Below are positions 14,534 to 20,022 of a stretch of 26,100 nucleotides of DNA, one piece after another. Where the stretch lies: the IMG/VR virus record IMGVR_UViG_3300042453_002802, positions 1 to 26,100 of that record; one strand, 5' to 3'. The translations under genes were made by a program, and so were the position numbers. The notes under the pieces were generated by a model. It made no database searches and had not been told where the DNA came from. It saw only the letters and a list, made by a program, of their open reading frames with translations. Within the stretch, counting starts at the first letter, position 1; every line of letters begins with the position of its first letter. The stretch comes from a virus.

Positions 14534-14777
14534 TAAAACTCCAAGAATGATGCCACGGGAAATGCTTAAAGATCTTTTTGATCTAGTTTCTCTACATAAA
14601 GAAAATTATCCAGATTTGTATCATTATCTAGCTTTAACTTGGACGGCATGCCACTATAATTCTACTTTATATACTGGTAATGTCACTGGTATGGTAATGA
14701 TGCAACAACACCTTCGATATTTTGAAAAAGAATATGAAGATTTTCTTCAAAAAGAAGTTGAAAGGGGAAACATTTAA
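14514..14777 (+). CDS. Small protein of unknown function
   Basis: The 87-aa ORF starts within the end of the previous gene (20-base overlap). It opens with a Thr/Pro/Arg-rich leader (MEDTTPNKTPRMMPREM) and continues with helices containing YPDLYHYLALTWTACHYN and MMQQHLRYFEKEYEDFL. The aromatic middle suggests a folded helical protein. No assignment. After it lies a 98-base non-coding gap with a small GTTAC/GTAAC hairpin (14780-14795). Confidence 0.55.
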   Translation: MEDTTPNKTPRMMPREMLKDLFDLVSLHKENYPDLYHYLALTWTACHYNSTLYTGNVTGMVMMQQHLRYFEKEYEDFLQKEVERGNI

Positions 14778-14842
14778 TTGTTACAGGTATGTAACGCAAT
14801 CCCGAAGAAAATATTAAGTCCACTAGATACTAATAGATTGTA

Positions 14843-14851
14843 TGTTAGAAT
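14843..14851 (+). promoter_or_regulatory. Possible extended -10 promoter
   Basis: TGTTAGAAT has the TGn-TAnnAT layout of an extended -10 element (TG at 14843-14844, TAGAAT at 14846-14851). It sits in the gap before the gene at 14876. No good -35 is seen at the right distance, so this is weak. Confidence 0.3.
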
Positions 14852-14875
14852 TTGAACACAATCCAAGGAGATCTA

Positions 14876-15085
14876 ATGAGTTATTCGCAATCAAAGACAC
14901 ATCAACTTACCGATGTTGAATGGAAAGAATTGGTAGCACTTAAAGAAGCTATTAATGAAAATCCTGCATCCGTGCATCCAGATAAAATGGAATTGTTCAC
15001 AGAACTTTTGGTACGATCTTGGTCAACTGAATGCGAACCTCCTGATACTACAAAATGGCGAACTGGCCATCCGATGGATGATTGA
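14876..15085 (+). CDS. Small protein of unknown function
   Basis: I choose ATG 14876 because AAGGAG stands 6 bases upstream; the frame is open back to a TTG at 14852. The 69-aa product is hydrophilic: a Ser/Gln-rich start, a helix around DVEWKELVALKEAINENP, then ELFTELLVRSWSTECEPPDTTKW. No motif is recognised. Its last codons contain the -35 of the promoter for the glutaredoxin gene. Confidence 0.58.
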   Translation: MSYSQSKTHQLTDVEWKELVALKEAINENPASVHPDKMELFTELLVRSWSTECEPPDTTKWRTGHPMDD

Positions 15086-15110
15086 CATATACTAAATTTT
15101 GGTGTATTAT
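15082..15110 (+). promoter_or_regulatory. Sigma70-like promoter upstream of the glutaredoxin gene
   Basis: TTGACA (15082-15087), a 17-base spacer and TATTAT (15105-15110) give a strong match to the bacterial housekeeping promoter. Transcription would start about 15117, leaving a leader of about 40 bases. A late-like TATAAATC lies at 15115-15122 and may be coincidental. Confidence 0.65.
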
Positions 15111-15157
15111 TTACTATAAATCACAATTCTAAATACTACAAATTATTACAAAATTAA

Positions 15158-15394
15158 ATGAAATTTACTGTTTACTCTAAAGAAGAGTGTCCATATTGCT
15201 TTAAGATTAAAAAAGTTTTAGAACTTTGTGGTAAAGATTTTGTTGTGTATACTTTAGGTGAAGATTTTACCAAAGAAGAGTTCTACGCTGAATTTGGTAG
15301 TGGATCTACATTCCCACAAGTTGTAATGGACGATAAACATCTTGGAGGATGTACTGATACAATCCAGTATTTGAAAGAACTTGCTATAATTTGA
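15158..15394 (+). CDS. Glutaredoxin
   Basis: This 78-aa thioredoxin-fold protein has the redox motif C11-P-Y-C14 (SKEECPYCFK), the cis-proline region TFPQVV and the glutathione-binding GGCTD near the end, all at normal distances for a single-domain glutaredoxin. In T4-like phages such proteins (NrdC in T4) give electrons to ribonucleotide reductase. No nrd gene is in this window, but thyX at 20229 fits dNTP supply. It has a clear promoter of its own and is followed by a 58-aa ORF three bases on. Confidence 0.9.
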   Translation: MKFTVYSKEECPYCFKIKKVLELCGKDFVVYTLGEDFTKEEFYAEFGSGSTFPQVVMDDKHLGGCTDTIQYLKELAII

Positions 15395-15396
15395 TT

Positions 15397-15573
15397 ATGT
15401 CCGAACCTCGTGAGTTGCACATAAATAGAGGTGTGGAATTATTGTTACGAAAAAGGAGGAGAAAACCTGAAGAACCAAAAACTTTTCAGTTCAATTTTGG
15501 TAAGATGGTTACTCTCCTCAGAAGAGAGATAAACATCTATTTTGAATTCTCATTAGATATAAAAAAGAAGTAA
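15397..15573 (+). CDS. Small basic protein of unknown function
   Basis: The 58-aa ORF from ATG 15397 begins MSEPRELHINRG and holds a strongly basic block LLLRKRRRKPEEPK, then an aromatic/hydrophobic half ending in LDIKKK. The positive patch could bind nucleic acid. It follows the glutaredoxin closely and probably shares its transcript. An in-frame TTG at 15391 would make the genes overlap. No family. Confidence 0.5.
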   Translation: MSEPRELHINRGVELLLRKRRRKPEEPKTFQFNFGKMVTLLRREINIYFEFSLDIKKK

Positions 15574-15591
15574 TCTCTCGGAGGCAAAACC

Positions 15592-15819
15592 ATGACAGCG
15601 CCCTTAGTTGCCATCTTTTGTATGGTATCCCTTATTTTTTTGATGATTGGTGGTATAGTGGGATGGTTATGGAAAGAACATGTGGTGTTCTCTACTCCTC
15701 AACAAATATTTGCTCATCCAGAAATGTTTGACAATAATGGGAACCTCATTCCCGACGAAGTAATTGCAGTACGATTTGAAAATAGCTATGACGACTACGA
15801 CGAAGAAGACGACGAGTAG
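15592..15819 (+). CDS. Single-pass membrane protein of unknown function
   Basis: This 75-aa protein has one hydrophobic helix at about residues 5-27 (VAIFCMVSLIFLMIGGIVGWL), then a soluble part with FAHPEMFDNNGNLIPDEVIAVRFE and a very acidic tail (YDDYDEEDDE). GGAGG lies about eight bases before the ATG. It has the look of a small cyanophage membrane protein, anchored in the host inner membrane with an acidic cytoplasmic or periplasmic tail. The acidic end is overlapped in another frame by the basic start of the next gene. Confidence 0.68.
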   Translation: MTAPLVAIFCMVSLIFLMIGGIVGWLWKEHVVFSTPQQIFAHPEMFDNNGNLIPDEVIAVRFENSYDDYDEEDDE

Positions 15820-16342
15820 TAGAAAACCATCTACCGCCGCAAAAAAGACAACTACTGCTAGTAAAAAACCAGCAGCAAAACCAGTTGCAGAAAAAATTCA
15901 GTTGACTCCAACATCTTATGCTCATGAAATTTTTGCAGCAGTAGTTGCAGAAAGAACAAAAGATAAGAAGATTGGTATTCTTCAACAATACAATGAGAAC
16001 TTTTTAAAGTCCCTGTTGATCTGGAACTTTGATGACTCCATTGTATCGGTTCTTCCTGAAGGAGAAGTTCCCATTCAAGCGAATGAAAATGCAGAAAAAT
16101 CTCCATCTTCAAGTATCCGTAAAGAATGGAGTAAGTTTTATAACTTCGTGAAGGGTGGTAATGATGCCATGAACAAACTCCGTAAAGAGACGATGTTCAT
16201 CAATATGCTTGAGTCCTTTCATCCCGGAGAAGCTGAAGTATTATGTCTTGTAAAGGACAAAAAATTGCAAACTAAATATAATATCACCAAAGAACTTGTT
16301 TCTGAGGCGTATCCCGACATTCTATGGGGGAATCGTTCTTGA
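15788..16342 (+). CDS. DUF6433-like T4-type phage protein with a histone-H1-like tail
   Basis: Read from ATG 15788 the protein is 184 aa. Residues 1-35 are almost only Thr, Lys, Ser, Ala and Pro, with KPAAKP-type repeats like histone H1 or HU tails. The rest matches the DUF6433 pattern as I remember it: AEIF-type start (YAHEIFAAV), a LLIWNFDDSIVSVLPEGEVP segment, RKEWSKFYNFVKGG, and MLESFHPGEAEVLCLVKDKKL. The family is common in T4-like phages without a known role. The tail may bind DNA or be added to a conserved body. It overlaps the previous gene by 32 bases in another frame. Confidence 0.62.
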   Translation: MTTTTKKTTSSRKPSTAAKKTTTASKKPAAKPVAEKIQLTPTSYAHEIFAAVVAERTKDKKIGILQQYNENFLKSLLIWNFDDSIVSVLPEGEVPIQANENAEKSPSSSIRKEWSKFYNFVKGGNDAMNKLRKETMFINMLESFHPGEAEVLCLVKDKKLQTKYNITKELVSEAYPDILWGNRS

Positions 16343-16343
16343 T

Positions 16344-16601
16344 ATGTCTGTAAACATTATTCATGGAGATTGTGATCCATCTGCAGCTAAAAATAAAGAA
16401 TTACCAAGAAACTCATACTTGGTAGCTTATGGAGTAGATGATTCTATTCAATATGATGTAGTTCAAGCCGGATCAAAAATTGATATTTTTAATTATTACT
16501 GGGACAAATATAGAGACGTGAGAGGTATTAAATGGACGGACGGAACGATCAATCCAAAAATGTGGAACTACCAACCACCGGACAGGAAGAAAAAGAAGTG
16601 A
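16344..16601 (+). CDS. Small protein of unknown function
   Basis: The 85-aa protein from ATG 16344 begins MSVNIIHGDCDPSAAKNKELPRN and ends in a Lys-rich tail (PPDRKKKK). The middle has an aromatic beta-rich part (SYLVAYGVDD, IDIFNYYWDKYRD). I recognise the general look as a cyanophage conserved ORF but know no function. An upstream ATG at 16296 is in frame but would overlap the previous gene by 47 bases, so 16344 is preferred. It follows the DUF6433-like stop by one base. Confidence 0.6.
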   Translation: MSVNIIHGDCDPSAAKNKELPRNSYLVAYGVDDSIQYDVVQAGSKIDIFNYYWDKYRDVRGIKWTDGTINPKMWNYQPPDRKKKK

Positions 16602-16612
16602 TTTCAGGTGAC

Positions 16613-16774
16613 ATGAACATTGAGATGAATCTTGATGCTCTCAAAGAAGTGAAAAAACAATATAAAAAAATCAAAAGATACATGAGATCTTCTATTTACA
16701 CGGTAGCTATGATGGACGGAAGGGAACAAATCGTAAGTCGTTTACTTAAGGATCAGGAGGATAATCCTGCATAA
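16613..16774 (+). CDS. Very small protein of unknown function (start uncertain)
   Basis: The convincing part starts at ATG 16613 (53 aa): MNIEMNLDALKEVKKQYKKIKRYM is a basic helix, followed by SSIYTVAMMDGREQIVSRLLKDQ. GTG 16598 (GTGA overlap with the previous stop) and ATG 16532 are also in frame. An AGGAGG lies in the last codons, about 15 bases before speD, and may serve that gene. No family. Confidence 0.5.
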   Translation: MNIEMNLDALKEVKKQYKKIKRYMRSSIYTVAMMDGREQIVSRLLKDQEDNPA

Positions 16775-17101
16775 ATGGGAAAACACTATCTTCTTAACTT
16801 GTTTGGATGCTCATTCGCTCACTTGAACGATGAGCATTTTCTTATGGATCTTTTAGAGAATGCAGCCGCAGCAAGTGGTGCAACTGTATGTCAAACTATC
16901 TTTAAAAAATTTGATCCACAAGGAGTAACTGTTCTTTGTTTATTATCTGAGAGTCACATAAGTATTCATACATGGCCAGAAGATGGTAAAGCTGCTTGTG
17001 ATGTTTATACTTGTGGGGATTGTAATCCAAAGATCGGTTGTGATATAATTATTGAACAATTACAAGCAAAAAATCATACTTTAAGTTATATCGAAAGATA
17101 A
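16775..17101 (+). CDS. speD: S-adenosylmethionine decarboxylase proenzyme
   Basis: This 108-aa protein is a class 1b AdoMet decarboxylase of the short bacterial type. The self-cleavage site is E59|S60 in LLSESHISIHTWPE, which turns Ser60 into the catalytic pyruvoyl group. H65 is the expected processing residue and C80 in YTCGDC the expected proton donor. Its product, decarboxylated AdoMet, is the aminopropyl donor for spermidine. speD is a known auxiliary gene in marine cyanophages. No spermidine synthase is visible here, so the host enzyme would be needed. It starts immediately after the previous stop. Confidence 0.93.
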   Translation: MGKHYLLNLFGCSFAHLNDEHFLMDLLENAAAASGATVCQTIFKKFDPQGVTVLCLLSESHISIHTWPEDGKAACDVYTCGDCNPKIGCDIIIEQLQAKNHTLSYIER

Positions 17102-17107
17102 TGTTCC

Positions 17108-17821
17108 ATGAAAGTTTTAATTACTGGTCATAAAGGATTTATTGGTAGACACGTATTTGATGATTGGAAAAAAACTCACGGTGAATTAGTTAGTGGATTA
17201 GATAGACCTAATGATGTTAAGGATTTTACTGGTGGGGATTACGATCTTGTAATACACTTGGCTGCATATGCAGACATTAGGGATAGTTTAGAAAATCCTC
17301 AGAAATATTATGAAAATAATGTTGCATTCGCAAAACCATTATTTGAGTGGTGTAGGAAAACCAATACAAGAATTCTTTATGCTTCTACTAATGCGGTAGA
17401 GGATGATTATTGGACAAATCCATATGCAATGTCTAAGTGGATTAATGAACAAATGGCTCCACCAAACTCCGTAGGTATGAGATTTACAACTGTTTACGGA
17501 CCTGGTGCTCGTGAAAATATGATGTATGAACTGTTAAAAAATGGAAAAGCAAAGTACGTAACTAATCATAAACGTGATTGGATTCATGTAAAAGATGTTT
17601 GCCGTGCCATTAGATATCTTGTAAATAGTGACTTGACTGGACCTGTCACTATAGGAACAGGTAAATCTGTTGCAGTCACTGATCTTGCAAAGGCTTTTGG
17701 TCAAGGACATCTTCCAGTCCTTGAGGATACTAAAGGAGAAAGACAAGATAATGTTGCAGATATTTCTATTATGAAAAGCATAGGTTGGTTTCCAACCATT
17801 GATGTACTTAGTACAATCTAA
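17108..17821 (+). CDS. NAD-dependent sugar epimerase/dehydratase (SDR, short form)
   Basis: The 237-aa protein starts MKVLITGHKGFIGRHV with the Rossmann GxxGFIG loop, has LVIHLAAYAD, an ILYASTNAV strand in the Ser/Thr position, Y-A-M-S-K as the catalytic YxxxK, and an RFTTVYGPG substrate loop. This fits UDP-sugar 4-epimerase-like extended SDRs. It is shorter than bacterial GalE (about 330) and has no Asp-Glu pair, so it is distinct from the RmlB-like gene at 139. It lies seven bases after speD. The substrate is unknown; a role in phage or host surface sugar is likely but inferred. Confidence 0.82.
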   Translation: MKVLITGHKGFIGRHVFDDWKKTHGELVSGLDRPNDVKDFTGGDYDLVIHLAAYADIRDSLENPQKYYENNVAFAKPLFEWCRKTNTRILYASTNAVEDDYWTNPYAMSKWINEQMAPPNSVGMRFTTVYGPGARENMMYELLKNGKAKYVTNHKRDWIHVKDVCRAIRYLVNSDLTGPVTIGTGKSVAVTDLAKAFGQGHLPVLEDTKGERQDNVADISIMKSIGWFPTIDVLSTI

Positions 17822-17844
17822 ATAACCCTATACGGAGATTAAAC

Positions 17845-18168
17845 ATGCTCTCTACACAATATCGTTTACGTTTAGAAGGTATCTGTAGTAAGATTGCCAA
17901 TCACCAAGAAGTTGGTTTGGAAGATATGATTTGGGCAGAGAAACTTGCAAAGGCAAATCAGACAGCAGCAAGGTTTCTTCGTCAGGCAAGAAGAAAATCA
18001 GAAAATCCAAATATGCAAGAAGGTGATATGGATGACTTTTTAAATCAACTTGATATTGGTGGCCTAGGACACGAAAGTAGAGGAATCCGAGGATTCAATT
18101 CACCAGACGATATTGCCGAGTGGTTTGGACGTGATAGGGATGATGATGAGTGGAGGAGAAGGGATTGA
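17845..18168 (+). CDS. Unknown helical protein with acidic/arginine tail
   Basis: This 107-aa ORF follows a good ribosome site (ACGGAG, nine bases before ATG). It is helical with many Arg, Ala and Gln (LSTQYRLRLEGICSKIANHQ, WAEKLAKANQTAARFLRQARRK). A Gly-rich stretch follows, and the end is a dense Asp/Arg run (RDRDDDEWRRRD). No motif is known to me. Its stop overlaps the next ATG by one base. Confidence 0.62.
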   Translation: MLSTQYRLRLEGICSKIANHQEVGLEDMIWAEKLAKANQTAARFLRQARRKSENPNMQEGDMDDFLNQLDIGGLGHESRGIRGFNSPDDIAEWFGRDRDDDEWRRRD

Positions 18169-18368
18169 TGACTTACGACGAATTTCTAGAAATGCCTACA
18201 ACTTTTCTGGATGATATGACGGAAGTTATTACTATTAAACATAAGTACAGATTAGATTTTACGGAACAAGAAAAACAAATTAATAATCATTTAATGACTT
18301 ATTGGGAAGAAATGAAACTCAATGAATTGAGAGGTAAGTTTGAAAGATGTTGGGAGATTGAAGAGTGA
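18168..18368 (+). CDS. Small acidic protein of unknown function
   Basis: The 66-aa ORF starts at ATG 18168 with GGAGG 14 bases upstream and the previous TGA overlapping. MTYDEFLEMPTTFLDDMTEVITIKHKYRLDF leads to a helix rich in Glu, Lys and Asn. An upstream in-frame ATG at 18150 would add six residues inside the previous gene. No family; it is part of a run of coupled small ORFs. Confidence 0.55.
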   Translation: MTYDEFLEMPTTFLDDMTEVITIKHKYRLDFTEQEKQINNHLMTYWEEMKLNELRGKFERCWEIEE

Positions 18369-18556
18369 AACACGCAGTTATTGTCTCTCTATGTTTTCTT
18401 CCTCTTGCAATCATCTACATAATAATGAAAGTGTCTTTGTGGTTGTCCTCTAGTGTAACGGAAGTCAATTATGTCAGAGAAGATGCCAAACGACCACACG
18501 GACCCTACGTGGAAAACCCATATGAAGACACTGACGAAGAGAATGAGACAAACTGA
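18365..18556 (+). CDS. Small membrane protein (GTG start)
   Basis: This 63-aa ORF begins with GTG 18365, overlapping the previous stop by four bases (GTGA). Residues 4-28 form one hydrophobic helix (AVIVSLCFLPLAIIYIIMKVSLWL). The rest is polar with EDAKRPHGPYVENPYEDTDEENE, an acidic cytoplasmic or periplasmic end. Its last 86 bases are overlapped by the following ORF in another frame. No function can be assigned. Confidence 0.55.
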   Translation: MKHAVIVSLCFLPLAIIYIIMKVSLWLSSSVTEVNYVREDAKRPHGPYVENPYEDTDEENETN

Positions 18557-18689
18557 AATCGCAGAAAAAATTGATAAAGCATTATTTGATTGGTACTTTG
18601 AGAGAGGAATGGAAGTACCAAATTGGAAACTGCAAAAAGATCCACAATGGTGGATAGATTATCTCAAAGAGCTTGACGAACAACAATAA
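18471..18689 (+). CDS. Small helical protein of unknown function
   Basis: From ATG 18471 the product is 72 aa; ATG 18543 would give 48 aa and avoid most of the 86-base overlap with the previous ORF. The part after 18543 (RQTEIAEKIDKALFDWYFERGMEVPNW) is the better-looking region, with aromatic helix and a W-rich DPQWWIDYLKEL end. The -35 of the next promoter falls in its last codons. No family. Confidence 0.5.
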   Translation: MSEKMPNDHTDPTWKTHMKTLTKRMRQTEIAEKIDKALFDWYFERGMEVPNWKLQKDPQWWIDYLKELDEQQ

Positions 18690-18701
18690 CTGGTCTATAA
18701 T
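18673..18701 (+). promoter_or_regulatory. Sigma70-like promoter
   Basis: TTGACG (18673-18678), a 17-base spacer and a perfect TATAAT (18696-18701). The start would be near 18708, giving a leader of only about 17 bases with no visible Shine-Dalgarno before ATG 18725. The -35 lies in the end of the upstream gene. Confidence 0.68.
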
Positions 18702-18724
18702 CGCAGTATATAATTACCCTTATC

Positions 18725-18922
18725 ATGGACTATAAACCCTACTCTCCTGAGTGGAATCGTAAGAGATACCTTCGGGAAGCCCTTGAAACTTACTTTAATG
18801 ACTATGTGGATATTGAAGTAATCTATGATGATCTCATGGATATTCTCCATGAAAGATCTGAACACGCTTATGCAGAATTTTCAAGGATTAATGAATTAGA
18901 ATCCATGATTAATTCTAAATAA
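18725..18922 (+). CDS. Small acidic helical protein of unknown function
   Basis: This 65-aa ORF starts MDYKPYSPEWNRKRYLREALETYF and is highly charged and aromatic (DYVDIEVIYDDLMDILHERSEHAYAEF). It is the first gene after a strong promoter, so it is likely expressed early. The ATG has no clear Shine-Dalgarno; the same TATC/AATC-ATGGAC context recurs before the gene at 20053. No family recognised. Confidence 0.6.
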   Translation: MDYKPYSPEWNRKRYLREALETYFNDYVDIEVIYDDLMDILHERSEHAYAEFSRINELESMINSK

Positions 18923-18944
18923 ATCATAGTTCGGTTTACCGTAC

Positions 18945-19220
18945 ATGACTCTAGAAGACGGATGTTACTCACTCAAATTGGAATGCGCTTTGAGAGATCT
19001 GGGATTCGTTGAGATTGGTTGGAGAGTAGTTGCCCATGCTGGATTGTACTTTGTACGACCAGTTGGGCATTTTTTGCAATCAACTGAAAATGATGATCTT
19101 CTTGGATTCCAATTACAAAGAAGTGAACATTGGAAAGTTGAACATAAAGGATTGCATTTGGGATGGCCTATTGCACAATCCGCAAAACAAGCCTTGAATC
19201 TTGCTCTTAATTTATCTTAA
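18945..19220 (+). CDS. Unknown small protein
   Basis: The 91-aa product begins MTLEDGCYSLKLECALRDLGFVEIGWRVV and is mixed alpha/beta with many Leu, Gly and His. The end is a hydrophobic helix (AQSAKQALNLALNLS). The small inverted repeat CGGTTTACCG lies a few bases ahead of the ATG. No signature of a known family. It is followed by the promoter of the riboswitch-like leader. Confidence 0.58.
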   Translation: MTLEDGCYSLKLECALRDLGFVEIGWRVVAHAGLYFVRPVGHFLQSTENDDLLGFQLQRSEHWKVEHKGLHLGWPIAQSAKQALNLALNLS

Positions 19221-19246
19221 AATTGTATCAGAAAATACAAATAAAC

Positions 19247-19275
19247 TTGACTATATAGGCCGAATGGGGTAGAAT
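19247..19275 (+). promoter_or_regulatory. Sigma70-like promoter of the riboswitch/micro-ORF operon
   Basis: TTGACT (19247-19252), a 17-base spacer and TAGAAT (19270-19275). The predicted start is about 19282, which is just where the structured leader begins. The -10 sits inside a perfect inverted repeat. Confidence 0.68.
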
Positions 19276-19280
19276 ACCCC
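19266..19280. repeat. Inverted repeat centred on the -10 element
   Basis: GGGGTAGAATACCCC consists of the arms GGGGTA and TACCCC with a three-base centre, and contains the -10 TAGAAT. A symmetric site over a promoter core could be a repressor operator or a cruciform. It would not be in the transcript if initiation is near 19282. Confidence 0.55.
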
Positions 19281-19283
19281 TAA

Positions 19284-19325
19284 CGTTCATCCCAGTATGG
19301 GACGGAAGTAAGCCGACTCGGAACG
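19284..19325 (+). promoter_or_regulatory. Glutamine-riboswitch-like leader (glnA/Downstream-peptide class)
   Basis: The leader shows the ordered boxes I recall for these RNAs: CGTTCATCCC, then the GGGACGGAAGTA box, then closing GGAACG. Pairing supports it: CGTTC (19284-19288) with GAACG (19321-19325), TCCC (19290-19293) with GGGA (19299-19302), and a small CCG/CGG hairpin between. These motifs bind glutamine and are found in cyanobacteria and their phages. The 3' side here reads CTCGGAACG, not the usual CGAAGGAACGC, which occurs instead at 19492-19501. It precedes a 51-aa ORF and YRG-motif micro-proteins. Confidence 0.62.
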
Positions 19326-19337
19326 GATCGTTCATCT

Positions 19338-19493
19338 ATGGAAACACTTCTGTTAACTTGTCTCCAAGCACAATTTATGATTGCGAGAGTAAATACTCAC
19401 CCAAATCTCACTCCTAAAATAAGGAATGATATTATTTGGGAAGTTAAACAAGTTACGAAAAAAGAATGTTTCATAGACGCAAAAGCCGACTGA
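19338..19493 (+). CDS. 51-aa protein between riboswitch-like boxes
   Basis: The ORF runs METLLLTCLQAQFMI to ECFIDAKAD, 51 aa. It has a short hydrophobic start and an IIWEVKQVT helix, without signal peptide. The ATG is a few bases after the second CGTTCATC box, so ribosome access may depend on leader folding; no good Shine-Dalgarno is seen. The stop codon lies in the box that resembles the riboswitch 3' side. It looks like a conserved cyanophage micro-protein; function unknown. Confidence 0.62.
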   Translation: METLLLTCLQAQFMIARVNTHPNLTPKIRNDIIWEVKQVTKKECFIDAKAD

Positions 19494-19501
19494 AGGAACG
19501 C
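19484..19501 (+). promoter_or_regulatory. Second riboswitch-type 3' box overlapping the 51-aa ORF stop
   Basis: AGCCGACTGAAGGAACGC repeats the AGCCGACT of the leader (19311-19318) and ends with the GAAGGAACGC expected at the 3' side of a glutamine aptamer. GAACG (19496-19500) could pair with either CGTTC (19284 or 19329). A run of Ts follows weakly (CTCTTTAACC). Confidence 0.45.
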
Positions 19502-19532
19502 TCTTTAACCTAAAAAACTAAGGAGAACCCTA

Positions 19533-19661
19533 ATGTCTCAAGTCGTATATCGTGGTGTCCCATATGACACCGAAGTTCGCCGTCAAGAACAGGCACAACA
19601 ACAACCTCAACAACATAACGAAACCTATCGTGGTGTTAAGTTTGTAAAGGAGGATAAGTGA
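19533..19661 (+). CDS. 42-aa YRG-motif micro-protein (DUF4278-like)
   Basis: The product, 42 aa, has two copies of the motif: VVYRGVPYD near the start and TYRGVKF near the end, with a Gln-rich linker (QEQAQQQPQQ). This is the DUF4278 pattern seen in short cyanobacterial proteins; as I recall it includes PirA, a PII-binding regulator of nitrogen metabolism. AAGGAGA precedes the ATG by about 6 bases, the best ribosome site in the operon. The stop overlaps the next start (TGATG). Binding to a host regulator is a reasonable inference only. Confidence 0.68.
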   Translation: MSQVVYRGVPYDTEVRRQEQAQQQPQQHNETYRGVKFVKEDK

Positions 19662-19759
19662 TGAAGAAACTTAACTTCTTACAAATTATTAAAGAGAAAA
19701 AAGAAAAAGAAACACGTCGCCATCAAGCACAACTAGCACAATTAGTTGGGGCAAAGTGA
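19661..19759 (+). CDS. 32-aa basic helical micro-protein
   Basis: The ORF encodes MKKLNFLQIIKEKKEKETRR followed by a short helix ending LVGAK. It is strongly charged and probably a single amphipathic helix. It begins in a TGATG overlap with the YRG protein, whose final codons contain AAAGGAGG, a strong ribosome site for this start. No family. Its translation is well supported by coupling even though it is tiny. Confidence 0.5.
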   Translation: MKKLNFLQIIKEKKEKETRRHQAQLAQLVGAK

Positions 19760-19839
19760 TGATTATTGCTCAAATTACACTCGCATCAGTTGTAACTGTT
19801 ACAGCATTTTCTGTATTAATTCAGTTACTGTATAAGTGA
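19759..19839 (+). CDS. 26-aa single-helix membrane micro-protein
   Basis: The whole product is one hydrophobic helix (residues 2-24, IIAQITLASVVTVTAFSVLIQLL) with a Tyr-Lys end. It starts and stops in TGATG overlaps with both neighbours, the same spacing as the other genes of the set. It would insert in the host membrane. Function unknown. Confidence 0.48.
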   Translation: MIIAQITLASVVTVTAFSVLIQLLYK

Positions 19840-20006
19840 TGGATTATAATTATCACTGGGATGACATGGATAGAGATAACAGAGCACCTGCCTGTTATCA
19901 ACTTACATATCGTGGTTGCAAGTATTGGTCTTGTTACCGAATACATCTCAGAGAGTGGTTTGAACAGGTTCTGGATATAGAACCAATATTTAACAAGAGG
20001 GGTTGA
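19839..20006 (+). CDS. 55-aa protein with one YRG motif
   Basis: The protein starts MDYNYHWDDMDRDNRAPACYQ and contains LTYRGCKYW, a second DUF4278-like motif in this operon, followed by a basic helix and VLDIEPIF. Three cysteines are present. The start overlaps the membrane micro-protein (TGATG). The stop lies inside the terminator hairpin, so the gene closes the operon. Confidence 0.55.
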   Translation: MDYNYHWDDMDRDNRAPACYQLTYRGCKYWSCYRIHLREWFEQVLDIEPIFNKRG

Positions 20007-20022
20007 CTGCCCCTCTTTTTTT
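19996..20022 (+). terminator. Intrinsic terminator
   Basis: A perfect 7-bp stem, AGAGGGG (19996-20002) with CCCCTCT (20010-20016), has a 7-base loop and is followed at once by a run of seven Ts (20016-20022). It overlaps the stop of the 55-aa ORF and ends the micro-ORF operon. Confidence 0.88.

Noticed and set aside
14780-14795. GTTAC/GTAAC hairpin as a terminator
   Set aside because: Only a 5-bp AT-rich stem and no T-run follows.
17626-17652. AGTGAC/GTCACT inverted repeat with a TTGACT inside the epimerase gene
   Set aside because: The 12-base centre and absence of a -10 make it likely to be chance codon content.
19221-19340. tRNA-like gene in the structured leader
   Set aside because: No acceptor stem, T-loop or CCA pattern; the boxes fit a riboswitch leader better.
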